Source: Paracentrotus lividus (taxonomy: Eukaryota; Echinodermata; Echinoidea; Camarodonta; Echinidae). From it: DNA of 64,000 nucleotides. A model generated the notes under the pieces. The model was not told where the DNA came from. It saw only the letters and a program-made list of their open reading frames with translations, and did not search any database. The DNA lies in the NCBI GenBank assembly GCA_940671915.1, contig CALNVZ010003435.1, positions 12,924,395 to 12,988,394 of the forward strand, given 5' to 3'. Of the stretch, positions 42,795 through 53,720 are shown one piece after another. The number at the start of each line of letters is the position of its first letter. Positions within the stretch are counted from its first letter, which is position 1. Made by a program: the position numbers and the translations under genes.

Positions 42795-45420
42795 ACGATG
42801 CGAGCGCGAAGCGCGAGCCGATTTTTTTTTCTTTCAACTGAAAACAGGCATTTTAATCATTTTTCCCGCTATGTTTAGGGTACAAAGAAGTATCTATTTC
42901 AATAAACAATGCGAGCGCGAAGCGCGAGCTGAAAATTTTTAAGAGTGTTCATTCTAAGCGCTTTTTTGTGATATGGTTATAAAAGAGATAAGATATTTAC
43001 TCATTGAATAATGCGAGGCCGAAGCGCGAGCCTGAACTTTTTGATATATCAACCTGAAAGCAGTGCATTTTTAGCGTTTTTCTCATAAACTAAAAAAGAT
43101 ATTTATCTTGTTTAATAATGCGAGCGCAAAGCGCGAGCTGAAATTTTTCAATATATTCACCTGCAATGCATTTTAAGCGTTCGCTATGTTTATAAAGAAA
43201 ATATCTATCGTATTAAACAATCATTCTAAGCGCTTTTGTGTATGGTTATCATGGTTATAAAGAAATATCTATTTCGTTAAAGAATACGAGCGCGAAGCGC
43301 GAGTGCAAAATTTTGAATATATCAATTTGAAACAGTGCATTTAATTATTTTTTGCCTAGTTACAAAAAAAGGTATTATCTCATTAAACAATGCGAGCGCT
43401 AAGCGCGAGCTGAAAATTTTGTTGATTATAAAACCTGAATTTGTGCATTCTAAGCGCTTCTTGTGATAGGGTAGATGTAGGAATACCGGACAGTAGGGAA
43501 TATCGGACGGTCACCACATGTCAGCCCTAGCTGCCAACATAAGATCAACTGAGTTGAAATACCGGATCTATTGGTCAGGTGGTCTGTCTGGAGGTTGAAT
43601 GCTGTATTCGACAACAACAAGTGAGAATCTCCGAGAAAACTACCACAATCTGTCAAGGTAGGAAATTTGCAGCCTGAAAATGCCTGATATAAAAATTGAC
43701 ATTTAGAGAATGTGATGGTATAAAAATAGAATTGGGGCATGACCTCTATTTCATGCATTATGGACATGTGTGCAGGGTGGGCCAAACGTGTATGGAGTGT
43801 TTGCACTGTACAAAGCCTGTGTATTGGGGTGGGCAGTGTGTTGAAAAGTGCTAGTCAGTCATTTTTTTTGTGTATGGAATACCGGACACCACATGGACGG
43901 TTGTTTGTTTTACTTCCGGGTTGAGTTGCTAAGCACGTAGATCAAATAGTAAGTTGCATATATAATGTATTATATTTATTTATTTAAATTGTTTGACAAT
44001 TTGAAATGTCTTTTTCTCTCTCATTATTATTGTGATATGTCATGATCTACATGAGATATTAAGTTATTCTGAGTGTTTTTGAAATTTTGTAGTAAAATGC
44101 ATTATAATCTTTTAAAATGAATAATGTTATAAAAATCAATACAAACATGTTAAGTTGATGGTTTACATTCAAATCAGTGCTTCCAACAGATCTTTTATAC
44201 AAAAAAAGGGTAAAACATACTGTCGGTATTTCCTACACTGTAGGGAATGCCGGACAATTTACCGATGACGTCATTATTTGCATATAACTGCCTCAACAAA
44301 TATTTGATTACCTCAATTTTTTTTGGAAAATAAGTATTGAATGGATGTAGTAAGCAATGAAAATCTTTTTCTTTTGTGATTTTATTGTTTTCATGTGCTA
44401 ATTAAGCAAATGAGCTTAAGTGGCCGGTATTCCCTACATCTACCCTATGGTTATAAAGGAGATATTTATCTCATTAAACAATGCGAGTGCGAAGCACGAG
44501 CTGAAATTTTTTGATATAGCAACCTCAAAAGTGTGCATTCTAAGCGCTTCTTGTGCTATGCTTATAAAGAAGATATCTATCTCATTTAATAATGCGAGCG
44601 CGAAGCGCTAGCTGCAAATTTCGAATATATCAACCTGAAAACAGTGCATTTAAATTATTTTTTCGCTCTGTTACAAAGAAGATATTATCTCATTAAACAA
44701 TGCGAGCGCGAAGCGCGAGCTGAATTTTTTTTAAAATATAGCAACCTGAAAAGTGTGCGTTCTAAGCGCTTCTTGTGATATGGTTATAAAGGAGATATTT
44801 ATCTCGTTAAACAATATACGAGCGCGAAGCGCGAGCTGAAAATTTTGAATATATCAACCTGAAAACAGTGCATTTCAAGCTTTTTTCGCTATGTTTACAA
44901 AAAAAAACATATTTATCTCATTAAATAATGCGAGTGCGAAGCGCGAGCTGAAAATTTTTGATATAGCAACCTGAAAAGTGTGCATTCTAGAAAGCGCTTC
45001 TTGGGCTATGCTTATAAAGAAGATATCTATCTCATTAAAAAATGCGAGTGCGAAGCACGAGCTGAAAATTGTTGATATATCAACCTGAAAAGTGTGCATT
45101 CTAAGCGCATTCTAAGCGCTAATTGTTTGAGCCCCAACATATTAGGGACCCCTTGTCATTATGAAAAACAAAGGTCAAACAGAAAGACATGCGATCCGAT
45201 CCGGAGAGCGAGCAGCATGAGCTAAAAATTTTGTCAAGAGAAATTTGAAATATGAGCATTTCAAAACAAATTATGAGCAGAAGGGTGGGGGGGGGGGGGG
45301 GGGGCTCAATGGCTGAGCTCCAACTTAGATAGTAGTTCTTATGTTCCTATAAAAAAATATAATATCAAAAAAAAATGATATGCGAGCGCGCAGCGCGAGC
45401 TAAAAATGTTGTCAATAGAA
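42795..45420 (+). repeat. Array of about 110-bp units with a mirror-symmetric GC core (forward orientation)
   Basis: About 13 units, each with AATGCGAGCGCGAAGCGCGA-type core, then CTGAAAATTTT, ATATCAACCTGAAAA, GTGCATTCTAAGCGCTT and GGTTATAAAGAAGATAT. The core 18-mer CGAGCGCGAAGCGCGAGC reads the same backwards on one strand. Spacing where uninterrupted (44.48-45.04 kb) is 109-119 bp. Interrupted by the element at 43469-44445. Reverse-strand reading gives false repeated proteins. Confidence 0.93.
43469..44445. mobile_element. 977-bp TIR element inserted in the array, with TA target duplication
   Basis: TIRs GGGTAGATGTAGG(G)AATACCGG, flanked by TA both sides. The uninterrupted array units read CTTGTGATATGGTTATAAAG, which is exactly the flanks minus the element and one TA. 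No transposase, so non-autonomous Tc1/mariner-type. Confidence 0.93.
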
Positions 45421-46053
45421 ACCTGAAATATAAACTTTTTATCTAAAAAGATTGGTGGGGAGCCCAATGATATCCTCAGAAAGATTATGTGAGGGGCTTA
45501 ATGATGTCTGAGTCCCCTTCACAAATAAAAACAAAAGAATAATGATACAAAATTCATCTGAGCAAATAATATTTTTATTATTAGGCGCATCGCCGATATC
45601 TGTACGCATTCAAATATGGGGGGGTTCAACGATATTGAGCCCCCAATATTTTTTTTTTTTTTGGGGGGGGGGGGGGGGCTGCGAAGCCCGGTTCCGAAGC
45701 CCATGTTCTTTTTTCTTTCTTTCTTTTTTTTTTTCTGTATGATTCTTGTTACTTCATTATCTCAAAAACTCTTTCATCATATTATTTCAAATTTTTACCA
45801 ATGATAGGTCCCTATCAGGTCTGAACACTTGAAACTTTTCATAACGATTATCGTCACGTGACGTCATCCAGACGTCATTTAGTAAAATCACATAAACAAT
45901 CATAACTTCAACAATAATGGTTATAAATCGACACATAAACTTTACATGATATGACCCTCCAACTTATCATTTCATCAAAAGTCACCTAGGGGTCATGATG
46001 TGCGCGTGCGCGTTCGTCAAAATCACTTTTAGGCTCAATTTGAGTACGTTTCT
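45421..46053. other. Intergenic spacer between repeats
   Basis: G-run and T-run clusters at 45640-45740; otherwise AT-rich. Contains CGTCACGTGACGTCAT-like CRE/E-box-like motifs at about 45853, with no gene nearby. Confidence 0.5.
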
Positions 46054-46084
46054 GGGCCCGTATTCCATAAACTATACTTAAGCA

Positions 46085-46830
46085 ATTTGTCTAAAGCCCA
46101 GCGCACACATTGCGATGCGATTGCACTGCGATCCGATTGCAACAAAATCGCAGAGTGTGCGCCAATCTGCAACACGCTGCAACTGCGATGCGATTTGTTG
46201 CAGAAGAATCGCAGACCAAATTTCAGACATTTGACATGTCAAATCTTCCTGCGATTTTCCTGCCATTTTGATAATTCAGCCAATCAGATTTGCAAGAGAT
46301 GGAGGTTGTATTACTGCGCGCATGCGCGTAAAAGAGGAGGTACCATGGAGATGCAGCGCCTGTTGCAATGTGTGCGCTGGCCTGCGATGCGATTGGCAAT
46401 TTGTTGCAATCCGATTGCAACAAATTGCCAATCGCATCGCAGTGCAATCGCATCGCAGGTCAACGCACACATTGCAACAGGCGCTGCATATCACCATGGT
46501 ACCCCTCTTTTACGCGCAGGCGCGCAGTAATACAACCTCCATCTCTAGCCAACTGATTGGTGAGTGCTAAGATATGTATCAGAATCTTCAGTAACGAATT
46601 TATTCGAGAGGAAGATCGCGGAAGAAAATATCTGACATGAGGTGCCATAATGTGAGTCTGAAATTTGGTCTGCTGATTGTGTTCTCTGCAATCACATTGC
46701 AGATCGCAGTGATAGTTGCAGCGTGTTTCATGTTGAGGCTGCTGGCATCATCAGCTGCGATTTGATTAGCGCAGATTCGGATCTTAGCATGATGATTGCA
46801 GGACCTGGGCGGTCTTAAAGCGCCGCAGCA
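46085..46830. mobile_element. Long palindromic element rich in GCGATTGC motifs
   Basis: Centre near 46411 (GCGATTGGCAATTTGTTGCA pairs with its own complement). Arms match at 46298-46349/46493-46546 and again at about 46168-46240/46655-46730 (CAGACCAAATTTCAGA). The right outer arm is much more degraded. Dense open frames on both strands come from the symmetry. Confidence 0.8.
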
Positions 46831-48310
46831 CACAACTTGGGCGCAGCGAGTCTGTTAGCGAGCGTATGGTAGATCCGCGTGGTTGCATCTACAAAATTGG
46901 CAGTGTGTGTCGCGAACATGTAGTGAGCAACGACGCGGTGTGCAGCACCGCGTGCAGATAGTGCTGCGAGCGATAGTGGGCTAAGAAGATGATTCCGAAG
47001 ACACAATAAGTCGCTCACACAGCATAAGACTGAGTATCTGGGTGTGTGCAGAGTCTGTTCCCCGGCTCGTGTGAGCGATTTTCGCCGTTGCGGATGTCTG
47101 TGAGTAGTATTCTCTATGGCTCTGAGGTCAGGGGTTTAATTGCCGCTTGCTGAGGCGGCGCTCGAGAGTCATTCGACTAGACGAGTCGAGGGATATTATA
47201 GGATGACTTACGTTCTTGCAGGGTTAGTGGCAAGAGTGTACTTATGTCGGCGCGCTCTGCCAGCTGGCCGGTGCTTGTCTAAAGCAGGGGTACCCCGCGG
47301 ATGAGTCGGATATGCATGCGCCCTGATGTGCGCTTATGAGTGTGCGCTAGGCCTGAGATGCGAATTCGTGCACCATACGGCGGCATCTCGTGCATTGGCA
47401 ATAGACTATCAAGTGGTGTTCTGTGGCAATGAGTGGAGTGATCGGGATCTTAGTGACGCATACTGGCTATCAAAGATCCGCATGGTGTGAGGCGCTGGGC
47501 TTTATTAGAAGGATGTATGAGGTGGGAGCGAGTGGACGTTTTGGCATTGTGTGACGTAAAATGAAGTTTTCTTCTAATAGTATTCATACAAATATCTGTG
47601 TGTGCGCTAGATTTCTGGATTTCATTTGACGGCGTAAACCAGGGGGCGCGGGCGCCAATATTGTGCGCGGGCTTGTAGATTTTGTAAGGTTAATTATTCG
47701 TAGCATTACTGGCGCTATAGTCATTGTTATGCCTTTATTATTGACTCCGCAGTCGCTTGAAATTATATAGTGTTGCGAAAAAGAAGGAACAGTTTGTGTT
47801 GTCGATCCGACTATTACTGCCTATGCGCAATGTGTCTCTGCAGTAAGTCTAGTTTCAAAGTAGGAGTAGCAGCCTAGTGATAACAGTTGAGCGCTGTATC
47901 GCAAATTTGTGTCTCTGCGAAGACTGTTCTCGCTAGGCTGGAATATTTATTGTCGTGTTCTATTGATAAGATGACTGATTATGTGACCAAGAGGTTGATA
48001 AAATTAGATAGTTATGTGATTCATAGATTGAGTTATTGAGCAGTTGTCGGTGGTATAACACCGCTATGTGTTGAGAGATCTATTGCCGTATTGTGCGCGT
48101 AATTGGGTCTTTAGGGGTGGTGTGCCTTATATCATAGGGAGCTGATGGATCGAACGCCCGGGCGACTGCCTCTCCGGTGTTGAGCGGCTACGGCGTTACA
48201 TCATGCTAGATAAACTGTGTGGGGATCTCTGCGGCAAAGAATGGCCCTAGAGGGGGGGTGCAGCGGGGAGTATGCGTCCGGTAAGAAGAGGAGGAAAATG
48301 GGGTTGAGGT
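46831..48310. other. GC-rich, unstructured stretch, possibly poorly polished sequence
   Basis: Markedly higher in G+C and in short GC words than flanking DNA, no long frame on any strand after about 47020, no bounded repeats and many near-miss motifs of neighbouring repeats. No gene seen. Confidence 0.55.
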
Positions 48311-48550
48311 CAATAGAAGTGATTTCGATGCAGGGGAACATTCAAATAAGAAAGAAAGGAAGAAAATCTGAGTGAGATAAAAAGGAAGGGAAAAAAAGAA
48401 ATCAGAAAATGTAGTGGAAGAGAGAGGAAAGAAAAAGGGGGAAAAGAGGAAGGAAAAAGGGGGAAAAGAGGAAGGAAGAAAAGAAAGAGAAAAAAAAAAA
48501 AGAGAGAGAGAGAGACAGAGAAAGAGAGGAAGGGAAAAAGGGAGGGGAGG
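48311..48550. repeat. Purine-rich (GGAAA/GAGA) low-complexity tract
   Basis: Almost only A and G on the plus strand from about 48345 to 48550; open frames there are compositional artefacts. Confidence 0.9.
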
Positions 48551-51420
48551 GGCGCCTTTAAAAAAAATGGGGCGGGCGGCGCGCCAAATCGATCAGATAA
48601 ACTAGTAAGACTGAAGGGCGCCAAATCGACAGTAAACTAAGGGGCGCCAAATTGACTTAAATTAGGGGCGCCAAATCGACTTTTAATTTAGGGGGGGGGC
48701 GACGTGGGGCGCCAAATCGACAGGAACTAAGGGCGCCAAGAATTGCATGACCTTAAAACTTAGGGGCGCCAAACGATCGCCTTAAACTTATAGGGGAGAC
48801 CAAATCGACCTTTAATTAAGGGGGGGCGCCAAATCGACTGTAAACTAAGGTTTGCGCAAATTGACCTTAAACTTAGGGGCGCCAAATCGACCTTTAATTT
48901 AGGGGCGCCAAATCGACAGTAAACTAAGGGGTGCCAAATGACCTTAGTTAGGGGCGCCAAAATTACACCTTAAACTTATAGGGGCGCAAATCGACCTTAG
49001 ATTTAGGGGGGCGCCAAGTCGACTTAAATTTAGGGGGCGCCAAATCGATATTAACACGGGGAAGCCAACTTGAGCTTAAACGTAGGGGCGCCAAATTGAC
49101 CCGAAACTTAGATGGGGCGCCAAATTTGACCTGAAGCTGAGGGGGGCCTAATTGATATTAACTTAGGGGCGCCGAATCGACCTTGAATTAGTAAGGGCGC
49201 CAAATTGAAAAGGGGGAGGGAAGGGGGCGCCCTTAAAAAAATTAGGGGGCGCCAAATCGACAGTAGGCTAAACTAAACAACGCCATAAACTATAGGGGCG
49301 CCGAATGGACTAACTCTAAGGGGCGCCAATTGACCTTCAACATAGGTGGGACGCCAAATCGACCTTAAATTAGGGGGCGCCAAATCAAACTTAAAATTAG
49401 AGGGCGCCAAATGAGCTTAAGTCGGTGGGCGCGAAATCAGAAATTGACCCGAAACTTAGGTGGGGGCGCCAAATCGACTCTTAAACTAAAGGGCGCCAAA
49501 TCGACCTTAGATTTAGGAGTGGCGCAAAATCGACCTTAAACTTAGGGGCGCAAAAATCGACCTTAAATTTAGGAGGCGCCAAATCGAACTTAAACCTAGA
49601 GGGGCGCCAAAATGATCTTAAACGTAAAGGCGCCAAATTAGATCAAATGCAGGGGCGCAAAAATGAAGAAAATGATCTGAAACTTAAGGGGCGCTGAATT
49701 GACCTGAGACTTAGGGGCGCTGATTTAACCTGAAGTTAAGGGGGTGCCAAACCGATCTTAAATTAAAGGACGCTAGATTGAGCCCAAATGTAGGGGCGCC
49801 GAATTGACCTGAGACTTAGGGGTGCCAAATTTATCGTAAACTTAGTGGCTCCAACTATATCCTTAACTAAGGGAGGGGTGTCGAATTTACGTGAAACTAA
49901 GGGGCCCCCAAAAAACACGCAAAAAAAACCCCAGAAGGGGTCTTTAAAATGGACTCTATCTAGAAATAGCAAAATTTTTAAATTCCATGCCTCCTGGTTA
50001 GTATATACATAGCAAAATTTTCGCTCGCGCTTCGCGCTCGCATCATCTTTTCCCATTGATTTATTACATTGTGTAGAGGAACGCGTAAAATGTCCTGTTT
50101 TCTAATCATTCGAATGCATCAGTATTTCCGTTTCCTATTCGCACACGCCTATGTTTTTCCTCTTTTACCATAATTTGCATTATGGGATTCTAACCGTCAA
50201 AACATTTAAATTTATTTGCTTTCACGTTACATTTAAAAAAAAAAATTTTAATATTATTATTATTTTGTTTTTTGCATTTCAAATTTATGTTCAATATATT
50301 AGCGGCGCAAAATTGAGCTTACACGTACGGGCGCCAAGATGACCTGAAACTTATGGGGGCACTGACTTGAAGTTAAGGGGGCGTCAAATCGATTTTAAAA
50401 TTAGGGGCGCCAAATTGAGCTTACACTTATAGGGCGCCCAAATGATCTGAAACTATAAAGGGGCGCCGAATTTACGTGAAACTAAGGGGGCAACAAAAAG
50501 GGTTTTAAAATATGGTCTCTATGTAGATAGAGCAAAATTTCAAAATTCATGCATCCGTGTCTGTATATACATAGCAAAATTTTCGCTCGCGCTTCGCGCT
50601 CGCATCATTCCCCCCAATAAATTATTACATTGTGTTCCTGAGGAACGCATGAAATGTCCCGTTTTCTATACATTCGAATACATCAAAACGTCCGTTCTTG
50701 CTTCGCCCTCGCCTGTGTTTTTCCTCTTACCAAAATTTACATTATGAGATTCTAACCATCAAAACATTTCAATTTATTTGATTTCACGTTACATTCATTT
50801 TTGCATTTCAAATTGACCTAAATCTTAGGGGGCGCCAAATTGAGCTTAAACGTAGGGGCGTCAAATTGACCTGAGACTTAGGGATGCCAAATTTATCTTA
50901 AATTTAGGGGTTCCAACTTTATTTTGAACTTAGGGATCGAGGTGTGCCGAATTTACCTGAAACTAAGGGGCAACAAATTGGTATTTGAAATATGGTCTCT
51001 AAAATTTTCAATTCCTCCTGGTCTGTATATACATAGCAAAATTTTGGCTCGCTCTACGCGCTCGCATCATTTTATTTTCCAATGAGTTATTACATTGTGT
51101 TCCTGAGGAACGCATGCAATGCCATGTTTTCTCATCATTCAAAGATATTAAAATTCCGCTCTCGCATGTGTTTTTCCTCTGACCATAATTTACATTATAG
51201 GATACTAATCATCAAGACATTTAAATTTATTTGAATACACGTTACATTTATTTTTGCATTTTCCCAGGGGCATCAAATCACCTAAATCGTACATGTATGG
51301 CGCCCATTCAAACCAACATTTAGGGGGCGTCAAATGATTAGTTGGCTCCTAATTGAGCTTAAACTTAGGGGCGCCAAATTTATCTTAAACTTAGGGAGGG
51401 AATTCGAGCAAAAGGATAGA
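48551..51420. repeat. GGGGCGCCAAATCGAC short-repeat satellite, becoming a higher-order array
   Basis: About 20-27-bp units (TTAGGGGCGCCAAATCGACC type) run to 49860 with many indels. From about 49900 they alternate with longer blocks including TACATAGCAAAATTTTCGCT, the GC core motif in reverse orientation, TTACATTGTGTTCCTGAGGA and TTTCACGTTACATT. Confidence 0.93.
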
Positions 51421-51960
51421 TAAGCAGCTAGATAGATAGATAGATATTCATCTTTCTGTCATAATCATGTAAAATTACTGGGCAACATACGGTCTTTAAA
51501 TTATGGAAGCCAAATCGATCCTAAACTTCAGGTCTGTATTACATAGAGCAAAATTTTCGCTCGCGCTTCGCGCTCGCATCATTTCCAAAGATTTATTACA
51601 TTGTGTTCCTGAGGAATGCATAAAATGTCACGTTTTCAGAGATCATTCCGATACATCAAATTTCCGCTTGCGATTCACGCTCGCCTATTTTTAACCAGAT
51701 TATGAGGATTCTGAACAAAACATCAATATACACTTGTTTGACTTCACATTACTTGATGGACAAATTTCACATGATTTTATATGGCTTGCTTTCAAATCGT
51801 TTTGATGGACAAATAACAGCTCCCGTTCATATGATATTCTGATGAAGAGCTAAAAAAATTGATAATCCTAATTGCTTATAATTCTTTGCTTTCTGATCGT
51901 AAAAAAAAAAAATCTGATCGCGCTTCGCGCTCGTATTTAGAATTATTCGTATTTTCATCT
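49975..51960 (-). repeat. Mirror-symmetric GC core motif, reverse orientation, in units of about 370-560 bp
   Basis: CGCTCGCGCTTCGCGCTCGC-type cores at about 50025, 50585, 51050 (decayed), 51555 and 51920, each preceded by AAAATTTT and followed by ATCAT. Same core as the 42.8-45.4 kb array, opposite strand. Confidence 0.88.
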
Positions 51961-52129
51961 ATAGCGGTAATACCTCATATACCTAGAAATTCTTTTCAAT
52001 GAACTCACCATTGGCAAGAATTAAAAAAAAAACAGAAAAAAAACAAGAAGAAAAAAAAAAAACACCCTTCAAATAAATTATTATTCAAAATCCTTCAACA
52101 TACATTTAAGACGTAGGCTTATGTTTGCC

Positions 52130-53270
52130 TGGCCGGGAGGGGGGGGGGGGCGCCATATTTTGAAAAGTACACAGGGGCGCCAAAATCACGTCCGGCCCCC
52201 CGGGGTGCGAAATCCTGGATACGCGCCTGATATGTTAGAGAATATTGATTTATTTTGTAATTAAGATGAAGTGAGAGTTGTGTATTTATTAAGTATGTAT
52301 ACCCAGTTGTTGTATGTCCGGACGGGTTGTTTGTCCGGACAAAGACGGCAATTCTAGGAGTTTGTGATCAGTATTTCATTAGTTGATTGAAAATAATATC
52401 AGACAATATAACAAAGCATAAATGTTCACAAATATTTTTGCTATTTACTGCACAAATTTTGAGAAAATCGAGAGCAAAAGATGATGTTTTTATCTGCTTA
52501 AGTGTCCGGACAACGGGCCCCCCATCCTATATCATTAATGTGCAAAATATTATGCGTTTGTCTCATAGAATTGGTGCATGCAGCCGTGTGATTGCAAATG
52601 TAGGCCTATGTCGTCGCTGTATAGCCTGGCCAGAGTAAAGTCTAAGAAGGTAATATTCGTTATGATTGTATAATATCCAAATATGCATTATGTATTGACT
52701 TTATTATTGTTGTAATATTGTTACAATTTATTGTAAGAATTGAAATGCATTTATTGTGAAAAGAGTATTCTTGATTGAGATGTATTTATCGTTTTATTGG
52801 AAGAAGAAATTAGTCTTGGATTTAGGAAATGTACATCATTTTATAATTGTTTATGATAAGCATATGCTGATATTCGAAATATGTTTTGGAATTTATAATG
52901 AATGCTATTTTGTATTCTTTCTTTTGTCTTTTATATCACATGTAGAATCGTTCGTCAGTGTTTCGTACTAGCGTGCAGCACGACGGTGCTGTGTTGGTTT
53001 TGATTTTTTGGTCTTTTAGTTTTAGCTCTTTTGGTTTTTAAGATTGTTTTGGTTTTAGGATTTTAGGATTTTGGTTTTAGATTTTACATTTTAGATTATT
53101 GGCTGTGCCCTTTTACTTTTAGATATTTGCTCTTAATTTTATTCTTATGCTTATTGATGTATTTTGGGATCTGTCTGTTACATTGTTATAATAAAGAATA
53201 TTGTTACATTTAATTCATATCATTCATATCATCTTCCTTTCCATCTTTTCTTCGTGTGCTTGTTCCAGTG
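52130..53270. other. Intergenic, repeat remnants
   Basis: GGGGCGCC remnant at 52140-52200, GTCCGGAC motifs at 52317-52345 and 52502, and a T/G/A low-complexity tract with TTTTGGTTTTAG at 52994-53110. No gene recognised. Confidence 0.6.
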
Positions 53271-53720
53271 TTTAATTAGTTTAAAGTGTACATTATTAAC
53301 CTGTCACATTAAGTCTAAGTATTTTTTCTAAGAATTTGTCCTGGGAAAAAAATTCTTAGCCTTATAACAAACACGTTAAGCACTTTGTCTGAGGTCAGAA
53401 AGCACCAAGCAAAATTCTGAATTGTATTAATATCGTCTTTTTTTATTTTTGTGGTCTCAAATGAGCTTGCCATATAATCAACATTAAAGTTAAGCCACCT
53501 AGGTAGTAGGCTTAAAGTTAGGATAAAATTCTCATTTTTTATGTGCGATTTGAAGGCGCAATTCCATTTAAGACTTTTGACTTAGCAAAAATATAAGAAT
53601 TTATGCTTCACTGCCAAAAATAGGCTTGAACAGAATTCTTAGTAAGCCGTATTTATGGAATACGCATTTTAAAGATAAGCAAAAATGCTTAAATTTCATG
53701 CTTTTATGGAATACGGGCCC
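53271..53720. mobile_element. Element ending GGGCCCGTATTCCATAAA (minus orientation)
   Basis: The right end TTTATGGAATACGGGCCC matches in inverse a start at 46054. The interior has short CTTAAGT-like words in both orientations. Confidence 0.4.

Noticed and set aside
44875..45099. Repeated frame with FALAFFNEI-type units as a tandem-repeat protein
   Set aside because: Two in-frame copies arise because adjacent array units happen to be near 111 bp apart; spacing elsewhere breaks the frame.
46078..46570. Cluster of overlapping frames on both strands
   Set aside because: Created by the large palindrome; the same words appear on both strands.
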